Shown one piece after another: positions 34,958 through 44,739 of a DNA stretch of 64,000 nucleotides. The notes under the pieces were generated by a model that saw only the letters and a program-made list of their open reading frames with translations, searched no databases and was not told the DNA's origin. The translations under genes and the position numbers were made by a program. Source of the DNA: CAYNNQ01 sp964398785 (GTDB lineage Bacteria; Desulfobacterota; Desulfovibrionia; Desulfovibrionales; Desulfonatronovibrionaceae); assembly GCA_964398785.1 (NCBI GenBank), contig CAYNNQ010000010.1:1-64000 (forward strand), given 5' to 3'. Within the stretch, counting starts at the first letter, position 1, and each line of letters starts with the position of its first letter.

Positions 34958-37264
34958 TCAAAAATTTATTTTTCCCATCTCCAGCAAACGTTGTCCATAA
35001 ACGGACTGACCCAGGGAAATGCAGCCGTCGTTGGGTGGAAGCAAAGAATGGACCAATGGACTTAGTCCTCTTTTTTGCAAGGCTTTCGGGAGTAGCTGGA
35101 ACAAAGTCAAATTCTGCATAACACCACCGCTCAAGGCGACATTTTCCACCCCATTAACCCGTGAGGCCTCCGCAGCCCAATCAGCCAATCCCTCAATCAG
35201 TCCCAGAACAAAACCACGGCTGACATCCTGCACCCTTCCCCCCCGGCAAAAATCTTCCGCAGCCGCAGTAAAAAGTTCCTGATTGCCGAAATAAAGAAAA
35301 TCCCCTTCCCATTTAAAAGGGGCTGAATAAGCAGTTTTCCCGGTCTTGTCCCGAACACTCTCCAAACAAATAGCCGCTTGACCTTCATAGGCGATACAAT
35401 GAACTAAGCCCAGCAATCCGGAAACAGCGTCAAAAAGTCGACCGCAACTGCTGGTTAAGGGGCAGTTGATTCCTTTTTCCAGGATCTGCAAAAGCAATTC
35501 CTCTTCGCTCTTACTTTGCAGATCGCGAAGACCTCTCTCTCCCCAAATTTGATATTGATAGGCCCGAGCCATCCGCCACGGCTCCTGCACGGCCATTTCT
35601 CCGCCAGGCATTGGCACGGGTCGAAAAGAGCCGATACGGGACTGCTCCAATGTTTTGGTGTTCACATAGAGCAACTCCCCTCCCCAGATAGTTCCGTCCT
35701 CCCCCAAACCAGTTCCATCCAGGGCCAGCCCCAGACAAGCGCCCTGGAAACGATTCTCCGCCAGTACAGAATATATATGGGCATAATGATGCTGCAGGGT
35801 ATAAACTGGATACTTATCCTGTTCCTCAGCGTAACGGGAACTAAGATAATCCGGATGCAGATCCCGAACAATAGCCTTGGGCTGCACTTGCAAAACACTT
35901 TGCAAATGGGCGCACATCTCCAGAAAAAAATCATAACTCTGGAGATTCTTCAGATCCCCCACGTGTTGAGAGACAAAAGCCTGATCCCCTTTGGTCAGGC
36001 ACAGGGTGTTTTTAAGCTCCGGCCCGGTCCCCAGGACTGTTTCTCCGGAACGAGCAAGGAAAATGGGGCTTGGTGTGTACCCCCGGGCACGGCGATAAAA
36101 ACCGCCACGTCCACCCACGGAGAAAGCAACAGAATCGTCGCAACGCACCAGGATATCCCGATTATGGAGTAGGAAACGATCCGCTATAGCTTTAAGTCGA
36201 CTCAAAGCTTCCCGGTTGCCCAGACTGATCGGCTCGGAGCTGGAATTGCCGGAAGTCATAACCAGGACCGGAGGCGTTTTTTGCTCTTTCTTTTCCCTTT
36301 TCAATAAATGGAAAAGCACAAAGTGCAGGGGAGTATACGGTAGCATTATCCCTATCCGATTGGTATCCGGAGACACCTCCGGGCTAATGCCATTCTCTTC
36401 TTTGGAATGCAGGACCACGATGGGCCTTTGAATACCTTCTAAAAGATTTTTCTCCTCTTCATTTATTTCGGCAAAGTATTTTGCATCCTCCTCATTTTCC
36501 ACCATTACTGCCAGAGCCTTGTCCGGTCGGTTTTTTCTTCGTCGCAGGTTTCCAACCGCCTTTTCATTGCCTGCGTCGCAAGCCAGATGAAACCCGCCCA
36601 GACCCTTTAAGGCGACTATCCCGCCCTGTAGGAGACATCCTACCGCTCCCAGTATGGCCTCTGTCCGTCGAGCCAAATTCCTGCCTTCGCTGTCAACAAG
36701 CCACACTTCCGGACCACAGTCCGGACAGGCATTGGGCTGGGCATGGAACCTTCGGTCCAGGGGATTTTCATATTCGGCACGACATTTAGTGCAAAGGGGA
36801 AAACAGGTCATGGAAGTCCGGGACCTGTCGTAAGGCACGCTACGGGTGATGGTATAACGGGGTCCACAATTGGTACAGTTGAGGAACGGATACAAATAAC
36901 GACGGTTACGGGGATCGAAAAGTTCCCGCAAACAATCCCCACAAGTACAAACATCCGGGCTAATGAGAACTTCGTGTCCCTTTTGCGAGGAACTTTCAGA
37001 AATAATGAATTCCCGTTCCCCGGTCTCGGGTTCGAGTTCCTCTTCCTCCAAACGTACAATTCGGGCCAAAGGGGGCAGATCATCCCTAAGAGTCCGGGAA
37101 AATCCTCCTATATTATCTTCTTTGCCCTGGATTTCAATCTTTACTCCCTGGGAAGTGTTTAAAACAAAGCCGGTCAAGGAAAAAAAAATCGCCTGGCGGT
37201 AAACGAACGGACGGAATCCCACTCCCTGGACCTGACCGTGGACAAATATTCTTTTTCTAATCAT
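34958..37264 (-). CDS. hypF: Carbamoyltransferase HypF
   Basis: Makes the carbamoyl donor for the cyanide ligands of [NiFe]-hydrogenases. The 768-aa protein has all modules in order: acylphosphatase domain ('VHGQVQGVGFRPFVYRQA'), two zinc-finger blocks ('CTCGDCLRELFD', 'CTNCGPRYT', 'CTKCRAEYE', 'CPDCGPEV'), a YrdC-like domain ('LKGLGGFHLACDA'), and a Kae1-like C-terminal domain ('HHYAHIYSVLAEN', 'ALDGTGLGEDGT'). No other hyp gene is in the window. Confidence 0.96.
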   Translation of the reverse strand: MIRKRIFVHGQVQGVGFRPFVYRQAIFFSLTGFVLNTSQGVKIEIQGKEDNIGGFSRTLRDDLPPLARIVRLEEEELEPETGEREFIISESSSQKGHEVLISPDVCTCGDCLRELFDPRNRRYLYPFLNCTNCGPRYTITRSVPYDRSRTSMTCFPLCTKCRAEYENPLDRRFHAQPNACPDCGPEVWLVDSEGRNLARRTEAILGAVGCLLQGGIVALKGLGGFHLACDAGNEKAVGNLRRRKNRPDKALAVMVENEEDAKYFAEINEEEKNLLEGIQRPIVVLHSKEENGISPEVSPDTNRIGIMLPYTPLHFVLFHLLKREKKEQKTPPVLVMTSGNSSSEPISLGNREALSRLKAIADRFLLHNRDILVRCDDSVAFSVGGRGGFYRRARGYTPSPIFLARSGETVLGTGPELKNTLCLTKGDQAFVSQHVGDLKNLQSYDFFLEMCAHLQSVLQVQPKAIVRDLHPDYLSSRYAEEQDKYPVYTLQHHYAHIYSVLAENRFQGACLGLALDGTGLGEDGTIWGGELLYVNTKTLEQSRIGSFRPVPMPGGEMAVQEPWRMARAYQYQIWGERGLRDLQSKSEEELLLQILEKGINCPLTSSCGRLFDAVSGLLGLVHCIAYEGQAAICLESVRDKTGKTAYSAPFKWEGDFLYFGNQELFTAAAEDFCRGGRVQDVSRGFVLGLIEGLADWAAEASRVNGVENVALSGGVMQNLTLFQLLPKALQKRGLSPLVHSLLPPNDGCISLGQSVYGQRLLEMGKINF

Positions 37265-37737
37265 TTAAGTATTTCCTGTTTCCTTCACAATACGGCAAAA
37301 AACATATCCTGGTTCCTTCCCTCTAGTCTCCCGACAATAAAGTAATAAATAGTTCTTATCCGGACATTCAAGAATTTCCGGATATAGAAATATCAAATTT
37401 TGGGTTCGGAAATGAAATTTTTCTGTTCAGCAAGGGAATTAATTACTTATAAGTGAGCGCATCTCAATACGTGGTCGAATAATTACGAAAATCGATAAAT
37501 CAAACTGGAAAAGGGCCATTTCCGGTTGGAAACCAACTAACCCCATAAGCACAAAATGGTCAAACGGGACAAGGTCCCCAAAAGATTTGCGGTGCTTTGG
37601 TCGGATTTTATCCCCGCCTGCTATAATTCACGATAAGCCAGCCGCAAATAACACCTTTGTTTACCACTTGCATATCCAGCCCCTAGCCTCTAGAATCCGG
37701 TATTAGGAAAACAGCCCACAAAAAAGCGAGGTTTGAA
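37265..37737. other. Intergenic region with repeat copy and possible promoter
   Basis: It holds repeat copy 6 and, downstream, a perfect TATAAT at 37622-37627 with TTGGTC at 37597-37602 (19-bp spacing, longer than ideal) as a possible promoter for the kinase-uvrA unit. No gene is seen. Confidence 0.45.
37352..37533 (+). repeat. Dispersed MITE-like repeat, diverged copy 6
   Basis: A 182-bp copy with left end GTTCTTATCCGGACAT and right end ATTTCCGGTTGGAAAC. The first hairpin keeps pairing with one mismatch. The central hairpin is partly decayed (TTACTTATAAGTGAGC). The flanks (TAATAAATA left, CAACTAA right) show no clear duplication. It lies between hypF and the histidine kinase, which are divergent. 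Confidence 0.85.
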
Positions 37738-38922
37738 ATGTTGACCGGACATAAAGACTCCTGGCCCTTGGAGATGGAACAAGAAAAGGAAGGTAGCTAT
37801 TTCGCTCCGGCTGAAACTTATCCACCGGAAAAAATATCCGAACAAAACAATATCTTCATTTCTTCCGCGGGCATATCATTTATACTGGACACGATTCCGA
37901 ACATATTGATGGTTTTAAACGACAGACGCCAAGTCGTCCTTGCCAACAATAGCCTGACGGAAATCGCGGGAGAATACAAAGAAGACCTTCTTGGCGCTCG
38001 TCCCGGAGAAATACTGGGGTGCGCCCATGCCCTGAACAGTAAACTCGGATGCGGGACCACCAAATTCTGTCGCTATTGCGGTGCGGCACAGGCCATCATA
38101 AACAGCCTGGATGGACAGAAAGATACCCAAGAATGCAGAATCCTGCGCCAGACTCCATCCGGAACAGAGGCTCTGGATTTGCGGATAAGCACTACTCCTG
38201 CGAAAATCCAGGGCCATTGTTTTTCAATCTTCCACATAACGGATATAAGTCATGAAAAACGCCGGGAAGTTTTGGAACGTATATTTTTTCACGATATCCT
38301 GAACAGCCTGGGAGGGATCCAAGGACTGCTACAAGTCCTGGAAAAAGACACCAGCGGAGAAAATAAGGAAATGGCCCAGATGGTCCTTAAACAATGCAAT
38401 CAAATCCTGGAGGAGATTCAGGGGCAAAAAGACATTATGGCCGCAGAAAAAAGCTCCCTGCAGATCGATCCGGAACCCATAAACACTCGGGGTTTTCTTC
38501 TCCGAATGCGGAACCTGTATTCCGAGCATATTGTCGCGGAAGGAAAATACATCGAGCTCAAAGAGGACCAGCGGGACATATATCTCTCCACTGACCCCAA
38601 GATACTCTCCCGGGTTATCGGAAACATGCTCAAAAACGCATTGGAGGCCTCGAGTCAGAAGCAATCAGTCACCCTTGGGGTAAAAAAGGAAGACGGATAC
38701 GTCCTGTTTTGGGTCCACAACAACTCATATATACCGGAAAAAATCCAGAGCCAGATATTCAAGCGTTCCTTTTCCACCAAGGATACATCCCGGGGACTGG
38801 GTACTTACAGCATTAACCTGCTTGCCGAGGGCTATCTGGGAGGAAAGGTGTGGTTCAATACTTCCAGGGAAGAGGGGACCACCTTTTATCTACGGTTAAA
38901 GGCGAAACAGGATAATGCCTGA
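37738..38922 (+). CDS. Sensor histidine kinase with Cys-rich PAS domain
   Basis: The 394-aa soluble kinase has no TM. The PAS domain (residues ~48-175) carries five Cys (95, 105, 111, 114, 133) in a pattern GC...GCGTTKFCRYCG that could bind metal, a cluster, or respond to redox state. Then follow an H-box with His185 (RIFFHDILNSLGG), an N-box 'GNMLKNALEA' and a G-box 'SRGLGTYSINLLAE'. No response regulator is adjacent. It overlaps uvrA by 8 bp. Confidence 0.88.
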   Translation: MLTGHKDSWPLEMEQEKEGSYFAPAETYPPEKISEQNNIFISSAGISFILDTIPNILMVLNDRRQVVLANNSLTEIAGEYKEDLLGARPGEILGCAHALNSKLGCGTTKFCRYCGAAQAIINSLDGQKDTQECRILRQTPSGTEALDLRISTTPAKIQGHCFSIFHITDISHEKRREVLERIFFHDILNSLGGIQGLLQVLEKDTSGENKEMAQMVLKQCNQILEEIQGQKDIMAAEKSSLQIDPEPINTRGFLLRMRNLYSEHIVAEGKYIELKEDQRDIYLSTDPKILSRVIGNMLKNALEASSQKQSVTLGVKKEDGYVLFWVHNNSYIPEKIQSQIFKRSFSTKDTSRGLGTYSINLLAEGYLGGKVWFNTSREEGTTFYLRLKAKQDNA

Positions 38923-41671
38923 TATGGACCAAATCCACATAAAAGGAGCCAAACACCATAACTTGAAGGACCTCGACCTGGACATACCGCGGAACCAAAT
39001 GGTCGTGGTCTGCGGCCCCTCCGGTTCCGGCAAATCCACCCTGGCCTTTGATATAGTATATGCCGAAGGACAGCGCAGGTATGTGGAATCTTTATCCGTT
39101 TATGCCCGCCAATTCCTCCCCCAAATGGACAAACCCCAAGTGGAAAACATTCAGGGGCTGTCTCCGGCCATTTCCCTGGAACAGCAGACTATATCCAAAA
39201 ACCCCCGCTCCACAGTGGGCACCGTTACCGAGGTATACGACTTTTTGCGCGTATTTTTCGCTCGGCTGGGCACTCCTTATTGCCCCAACTGCCAGCTTCC
39301 GGTGCAGGCTCAGGCCGAGGATCAAATAATTGATCGTATCCTGCAATTGGAAGAAAAAACAAAGTTCATGATCCTTGCACCGCTGGTGGAAAACAAGAAG
39401 GGAGAACACAAGGAACTCTTCAAGAGATTAAAAAGGCAGGGTTTTGTCCGGGTCCGCCTTGACGGGGAGGTCCTAAATCTGGAGTCCTTGCCGGAACTGG
39501 ACCCCAAAAAGAAACACGCCATTGACCTGGTAGTGGACCGCCTGGTTATTAAAACCGGAGTGCGGAAACGACTGGCCGACTCGGTGGAACTGGCCCTTTC
39601 ACTGGGCGAAGGTCGGTTAAAAGTACAGATAATCAATGGTGAGGAAATATTTTTAAGTACTGCGGCAGTATGTCCCAGCTGCGCCCTTTCCTTGCCCAAG
39701 CCATCTCCGCAGCTTTTTTCCTTCAACAGTCCGCAAGGGGCCTGCCCTTTTTGCTCCGGTATCGGGAGTGTGGAATATTTCGACCCCCGCCTGATAGCCC
39801 CGAACAAGGGCCTGAGTCTAGCCCAAGGTGCGATCATACCCCTTAAAAAGAAAAAGAACCTGGAGAAATTTTTGCCCCGAATGAAGAATCTGGGGGAAAA
39901 ATATGGCTTTACCGTAGACACCCCTTTAAGGGATTATTCAAAGCCGGCTTATGAAGCCCTGTTTTATGGAGACCCACAACTCGAGTGGGAAGGGATCCTG
40001 GAAATTTTACAAAAGGGGTTTGATATTGGGTTCGCCTGGAGGGACGAGTTGACACGGTTCCGCCAAAGCCGTCCCTGTCCGGAATGTCAGGGCTCCCGCC
40101 TCAAGCCGGAGTCCCTGTCCGTGTATATACAAGGAATAGACATATTTGACTTCGTAAACATGTCCGTGGATGAAGCTTTGAACTGGGTCTCCAATCTGGA
40201 ATTTTCCGGCCTCCAGGCCCAGATAGCCGCCCCCCTTGTATCTGAACTGAAACACAGGCTAAAATTCCTCTCCCGCGTAGGCCTGGACTACCTAAATCTG
40301 GCCCGAAACATGTCCACCCTGTCCGGGGGAGAAGCACAGAGGATCCGCCTCGCCGGACAATTGGGCTCCGGGCTTGTGGGAGTAACCTATGTCCTGGATG
40401 AACCGAGTATTGGACTCCATCCACGGGATAACCACAGGCTTCTGGAAGCCCTGCACAGTCTGCGCGATCGGGGAAACACAGTTTTGGTCGTGGAACACGA
40501 TAAAGACACTATCCTCAGTGCGGACAATATACTTGAACTTGGACCCGGATCCGGGGCATTGGGCGGGGAATTGATCTATTCCGGTAATGTCCGGGGTCTT
40601 ATGGATAAACGGGACTCACTTACTGCCAAATATCTACGGGGAGACTTGACTATTCCCCGACCGGAAACGCGAAGAAAGCCGGACTCCTTTCTGGAGCTCA
40701 AACAGGTCCAGACCAACAACCTGAAGGATATCCAATGTTCCATACCCTTGGGCAGCCTCACCGTGGTCACCGGTGTCTCCGGATCCGGAAAGAGTTCCCT
40801 GGTTGTGGACTCTTTGTACAAACACCTGGCGCTACACAAGGGGATCCGAGTGGACAATCCCGGCCGCATCGGTGACATACTGGGCAGGGAGAACATAGAA
40901 AAGGTCATCTCTATTGACCAAAGCCCCATAGGCAAAACCCCACGTTCAAACCCGGCTACTTATACCAAGATCTTTGATGAGATAAGGAAAATTTTCGCTG
41001 GGACCAAAGAGGCCAGAAAAAGGGGATACAAGCCGGGAAGATTCAGTTTCAATGTACGGGGAGGGAGGTGTGAGGCCTGCAGCGGAGACGGACAAATCCG
41101 GGTGGAGATGCACTTTCTCCCGGATGTCTTCGTTACCTGCGAAGTGTGCAAGGGGAAACGCTACAACCGCGAGACCCTGGAGATAGAATACAAGGGGGAA
41201 AATATCTCTGAGGTCCTGGATATGACCGTACGGCAGGCTGCGGAATTCTTCAAAAATTACCCACCCCTAAAAAGAAGACTGGAAATACTGGAAAAAGTGG
41301 GATTGGAATACTTAAAGCTGGGTCAGCCGGCCACCACGCTTTCGGGCGGTGAGGCCCAACGTATAAAGATATCCCGGGAACTCGGCAAAAGGAACCTCCC
41401 AGGGACCCTGTATATACTGGACGAACCCACCACCGGTCTGCATATGCATGAAGTGGGCAAATTGATTCAGGTACTGAATCAGCTTGTGGACAAGGGAGCC
41501 ACTGTAATAGTTATTGAACATAATTTGGACGTTATTTTCAGTGCGGACTATATACTCGACCTTGGCCCCGGCGGGGGAGAATATGGGGGAGAGCTCATTT
41601 CTCAAGGGACTCCGGAACAGATCCGAGAAGACCCCAATTCGGTTACCGGTAAATTTTTGCGGGACTACTGA
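38915..41671 (+). CDS. uvrA: Excinuclease ABC subunit A
   Basis: The DNA-damage recognition ATPase of nucleotide-excision repair. The 918-aa protein has two ABC domains: Walker A 'GPSGSGKST' at residues 34-42 and 'GVSGSGKSS' near 619-627, signature 'LSGGEAQRIRLA' and 'LSGGEAQRIKIS', and two zinc modules (CPSC...CPFC and CEAC...CEVC). Co-transcription with a redox-type kinase upstream is suggested by the 8-bp overlap. It is not truncated. Confidence 0.97.
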   Translation: MPDMDQIHIKGAKHHNLKDLDLDIPRNQMVVVCGPSGSGKSTLAFDIVYAEGQRRYVESLSVYARQFLPQMDKPQVENIQGLSPAISLEQQTISKNPRSTVGTVTEVYDFLRVFFARLGTPYCPNCQLPVQAQAEDQIIDRILQLEEKTKFMILAPLVENKKGEHKELFKRLKRQGFVRVRLDGEVLNLESLPELDPKKKHAIDLVVDRLVIKTGVRKRLADSVELALSLGEGRLKVQIINGEEIFLSTAAVCPSCALSLPKPSPQLFSFNSPQGACPFCSGIGSVEYFDPRLIAPNKGLSLAQGAIIPLKKKKNLEKFLPRMKNLGEKYGFTVDTPLRDYSKPAYEALFYGDPQLEWEGILEILQKGFDIGFAWRDELTRFRQSRPCPECQGSRLKPESLSVYIQGIDIFDFVNMSVDEALNWVSNLEFSGLQAQIAAPLVSELKHRLKFLSRVGLDYLNLARNMSTLSGGEAQRIRLAGQLGSGLVGVTYVLDEPSIGLHPRDNHRLLEALHSLRDRGNTVLVVEHDKDTILSADNILELGPGSGALGGELIYSGNVRGLMDKRDSLTAKYLRGDLTIPRPETRRKPDSFLELKQVQTNNLKDIQCSIPLGSLTVVTGVSGSGKSSLVVDSLYKHLALHKGIRVDNPGRIGDILGRENIEKVISIDQSPIGKTPRSNPATYTKIFDEIRKIFAGTKEARKRGYKPGRFSFNVRGGRCEACSGDGQIRVEMHFLPDVFVTCEVCKGKRYNRETLEIEYKGENISEVLDMTVRQAAEFFKNYPPLKRRLEILEKVGLEYLKLGQPATTLSGGEAQRIKISRELGKRNLPGTLYILDEPTTGLHMHEVGKLIQVLNQLVDKGATVIVIEHNLDVIFSADYILDLGPGGGEYGGELISQGTPEQIREDPNSVTGKFLRDY

Positions 41672-41832
41672 CCCCTTTTTTTATCTACCAAAGCTTTCGT
41701 CACTCCGGCCAACAAGCCGCAAACCAGCCCCAGAGCCAAGGCACGCGGCGGATTCATCCCCGCCCAACCAGCTATCAACCCAATGGAACCGCCGAGAATT
41801 ATTCCCCGGACTATAGCATCTTTCTTGTTCAT
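41665..41832 (-). CDS. Small Gly-rich membrane peptide (55 aa), tail overlaps uvrA
   Basis: Begins at the ATG at 41832 after GGAGATGG ('MNKKDAIVRGIILGGSIGLI' then 'AGWAGMNPPRALALGLVCG'). Two hydrophobic Gly-containing helices (GGSIGLIAG, LGLVCGLLAG) and a basic C-terminus suggest a small inner-membrane protein. The stop codon lies 7 bp inside uvrA on the opposite strand. The family is not recognised. It falls below the usual ORF length cut-off. Confidence 0.65.
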   Translation of the reverse strand: MNKKDAIVRGIILGGSIGLIAGWAGMNPPRALALGLVCGLLAGVTKALVDKKRGQ

Positions 41833-42185
41833 CCCATCTCCCTGTTAGCTTAATCCACTCTGCTGCTTCGTTTAGGCAACAAAGTGGATAGATCCTTTGT
41901 ATTTTCTTAGCCTGATAATTTTGAAGGCCAGACATCCGCCTCGGTGTCTCCAAATTCCCGCCAAAGGAAGATACTTGCTGCCCTCTTTTGGCGGGGAGAA
42001 AAAAGTGCGAGCCTGTCGTTTAAAACATCCAAAAAGATCAGGCGAATAAACTCAACAAAGCTTTGTCTATAACCCGAGACTTGTCAAGCAGAACCGGGAT
42101 TGAATGCAAAAAGACAAGGTCCTATAAAACCAGTAGACAAGACTACGCACTTGTTTCAGGCATTTTTAATGGAAAACTGAAGGTA
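41833..42185. other. Gene-free region with several hairpins
   Basis: 353 bp between the 55-aa peptide and the CgeB-like gene. Visible stems: ATCCACT...AGTGGAT (41854-41888), AGACA...TGTCT (41931-41948), CCCGCCAAA...TTTGGCGGG (41957-41995), and the palindrome ACAAAGCTTTGT near 42056. No ORF looks coding. It could hold a small structured RNA or simply terminators. Confidence 0.4.
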
Positions 42186-43220
42186 TCAGGAACCTTGATG
42201 GAGGTTTTCGTATTTCCGGGCCAAATCCAAATAGAACTCCCGATGATCAGGAGGAAGGGCCAGTTCCGTATCTGTAGCCAGAAACATAAAAGCCTTGCCC
42301 AATTCCTCTCTTACCTGCCCCTTATTTTTTATCCTTTTTTTATAAGCACGGGAACGAAGTAGTTCCCGGAAGCGGGTCGCCACCTGCTTGGCCCGAACCG
42401 GAGCGGTATGCCGCTTATGTACTTTTTCCTGCCCTGCTCGGGCCATTTGCGCTAAACGGTCCGGATTACGGTCCATATAGCGGCTAATTTCTGCCGCCGC
42501 CTGCGCATCACCACGCGGATAAACGATTACTTCCCGCTCCACAGAAAAAATATCTTGCAAACCGTTTTCGCAGTCCTCGGTCAGAACCAGGGATCCACAG
42601 GCTGCGGCTTGAAAAATGCGGAAATTCATCTCCCCGGCCGCACTCTGATTTAAAACAAGCCTGCTCCGATTGAAAACAGGCACATAGTCCCCGCTAGTCA
42701 TTAGCAAAGGAAAAAATTTTCTGTATTTCTCCAGAAAAGGTCGTCTCCCGGGATTAAGAGGGGGGTCCAAGGTCCCCACGAAACTTGCCGGGACATCCCT
42801 TTTTTGCTGAAAGTCTCTGTCCCGCAGGGGATTACAGAATAAGGGGAACCATTCCGGAGGGGGAAGTATATCCTTCTTGCCAAAAAGTGACAGATAGTCC
42901 TTCTGAGCCACAAGCAGGAGATCAAAAGCGGCACTATATGGTACATGCCAGGGATTGCAGTACTGATCTATGGAAAAGCCTATACACGGGCAGGGAAGAT
43001 TCTCAAAGCCTATCACCGAAGGAGGGCGGCAGTTATCGTTCCAGAAAACCACATCGGGGAAAAAATCATATCTCTTTAATATCCCCCATAACTGATTAAG
43101 GGAGATTGCCCGCTCGGTACGTACATCACAGGCCGAATCCGGACCGAGGCTAAGGACTTCGTGTCCCTGCTCCCGCCAGGAAGCCACCAGATGTCGTCCT
43201 TCCAAATTGAGAATTTTCAT
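42186..43220 (-). CDS. CgeB-like glycosyltransferase
   Basis: A 344-aa protein beginning 'MKILNLEGRHLVASWREQ'. The C-terminal half has the pattern typical of CgeB/GT-B enzymes: 'PASFVGTLDPPLNPGRRPFL', then 'LNQSAAGEMNFRIFQAAACG' and 'YPRGDAQAAAEISRYM', which fits nucleotide-sugar binding. There is no signal peptide. It is transcribed away from fau. The acceptor is not readable from sequence; surface or flagellin glycans are possible. Confidence 0.78.
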   Translation of the reverse strand: MKILNLEGRHLVASWREQGHEVLSLGPDSACDVRTERAISLNQLWGILKRYDFFPDVVFWNDNCRPPSVIGFENLPCPCIGFSIDQYCNPWHVPYSAAFDLLLVAQKDYLSLFGKKDILPPPEWFPLFCNPLRDRDFQQKRDVPASFVGTLDPPLNPGRRPFLEKYRKFFPLLMTSGDYVPVFNRSRLVLNQSAAGEMNFRIFQAAACGSLVLTEDCENGLQDIFSVEREVIVYPRGDAQAAAEISRYMDRNPDRLAQMARAGQEKVHKRHTAPVRAKQVATRFRELLRSRAYKKRIKNKGQVREELGKAFMFLATDTELALPPDHREFYLDLARKYENLHQGS

Positions 43221-43364
43221 ATTTAACCGCTACAGGTATTCCCGCCAGTTCCAGCAGTAGGGTATGGGTTGAAATCGGCGCCTTTTGCGTTTAGCTTGCT
43301 GAAAACATTAATTGCATAATGGCTGGAAAACAAGAGAAACTTACCCGTAACCATAAAGGAAAAC

Positions 43365-43955
43365 ATGGAATTTTCCCCAGGGGCAAAAGATACATTACGC
43401 CACGAAATGCTCCGGCGCAGAAAAGAAATGGACACCGCCACAGTGCGGGAAAAAAGTCGAAAGATAATCTCCCGGATAATGCAAATGCATGCCTTTCGCA
43501 AAGGGGAGAATATACTCCTGTATCTGCCCATAAAGAAAGAGGTAAACACATGGCCCCTTTTTGCCCACCTGCTTGATGTGGGAGCACATCCAATCCTGCC
43601 TTGTTGCCGGGTTAACAGGCAGGGACAGATGGACTTTCTTGCGGTCCGGGAGGAAAACGACCTGCAAAAAGGGGCGTTCAATATCCCTGAACCTTGCAGA
43701 GAAAAATGTTCCCCTTTCCCTCCCCAAGAGGCCGACCTGTTCATAATTCCCGGTGTGGCATTCGACATAAATGGGTATCGTATTGGGTTTGGAGGTGGAT
43801 ATTATGATCGTTTGCTGGCCGATAGCGGGCAGTCCTTCCCCCCTCTGATCGGAGCGGCATACAGCTTCCAGCTACTGCACCGAATTCCCCGGGAAAAGTG
43901 GGACCAACCGGTACAATACGTAATCACGGAAAACGAAACCCGGGAGTGCGCTTGA
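43365..43955 (+). CDS. fau: 5-formyltetrahydrofolate cyclo-ligase
   Basis: Turns 5-formyl-THF into 5,10-methenyl-THF with ATP. The 196-aa protein has the family N-terminus 'DTLRHEMLRRRKEM', the central 'RVNRQGQMDFL', and the signature 'DINGYRIGFGGGYYDRLL'. In many bacteria the 6S RNA gene lies upstream; the 144-bp gap here is too short for a full 6S RNA. Its stop is directly followed by the pgeF ATG, so the two are co-transcribed. Confidence 0.94.
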   Translation: MEFSPGAKDTLRHEMLRRRKEMDTATVREKSRKIISRIMQMHAFRKGENILLYLPIKKEVNTWPLFAHLLDVGAHPILPCCRVNRQGQMDFLAVREENDLQKGAFNIPEPCREKCSPFPPQEADLFIIPGVAFDINGYRIGFGGGYYDRLLADSGQSFPPLIGAAYSFQLLHRIPREKWDQPVQYVITENETRECA

Positions 43956-44702
43956 ATGTCCGGACCCTGGTTTATCCCTTTTTCTTTCCCCGGAGTCCCG
44001 GAAGTCGGCTGCGTTTTCGGAACCCGTCTTGGGGAAGCAATAAGCGCTCCGCGCTCTCCGTATAAAGTACCCCCGGAGGTAAATGGGACCCATGCAGAAA
44101 TATACGCCAATAAAGAGTATATCCTGCCGAGTTTGGGGTTGTCTTCGTGGCAGGAGCTGACCCAAGTGCACGGCACGGAGATTGTATTCCCTCCCGAGTT
44201 ACCCCCCGAAGAACCTTTCCCTCCCAGGGGAGATGGAATTGGTGAGACGACTCCCGGACAAGGGCTGATCATAAAGACAGCGGATTGCCAACCTATAATG
44301 GTCGCGCACGAGTCCGGGAAATTCATTCTCGCCATGCATTGCGGGTGGAGAGGAAACCGAGCTAAATTCCCCGAGTCCGGAATACGAAAATTCTGCGATT
44401 TTTACCATTTGCTCCCCCGGGATCTTTTAGCTGTACGCGGTCCCAGCCTAGGCCCCTGCTGTTCCCGGTTTCACGACTTCTCCGTTCATTGGCCGGAAGA
44501 GATGCGACCCTACTTTGCCCCCCAAAGCGGATGCATGGATCTATGGGGGCTAACCCGCGACCAGTTGCTTAAAGCAGGCATCTTGCCGGAAAACATATTC
44601 AGTCTGGATCTTTGCACCTTTTGTCTCCAAAAACATTTCTTCTCCTACCGCCGGGACAAAACCCGGGCCCGCATGACCAATATCCTGTGGATAAAAAGTT
44701 AA
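43956..44702 (+). CDS. pgeF: PgeF/YfiH family peptidoglycan editing protein (multicopper-oxidase-like fold)
   Basis: The 248-aa protein has the conserved metal-ligand motifs 'VHGTEIVFP', 'TADCQPIM' and 'AMHCGWRGNRA', and 'CFLCTFCLQ' style Cys near the end (DLCTFCLQKHFF). The family removes non-canonical L-Ser from muropeptides in E. coli; some members act as purine nucleosidases. It follows fau directly and ends 37 bp before the convergent NtrX-like gene. Confidence 0.9.
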   Translation: MSGPWFIPFSFPGVPEVGCVFGTRLGEAISAPRSPYKVPPEVNGTHAEIYANKEYILPSLGLSSWQELTQVHGTEIVFPPELPPEEPFPPRGDGIGETTPGQGLIIKTADCQPIMVAHESGKFILAMHCGWRGNRAKFPESGIRKFCDFYHLLPRDLLAVRGPSLGPCCSRFHDFSVHWPEEMRPYFAPQSGCMDLWGLTRDQLLKAGILPENIFSLDLCTFCLQKHFFSYRRDKTRARMTNILWIKS

Positions 44703-44739
44703 CCCCACTTGGGCACCCCTACAGCAAATTAAGACAGGT

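Noticed and set aside
42063..42362. 99-codon plus-strand ORF before the CgeB-like gene
   Set aside because: Most of it is antisense to the well-supported glycosyltransferase, and the upstream part has no coding character.
43221..43364. 6S RNA gene expected upstream of fau
   Set aside because: The gap is only 144 bp and shows no rod with a central bubble; a complete 6S RNA does not fit.
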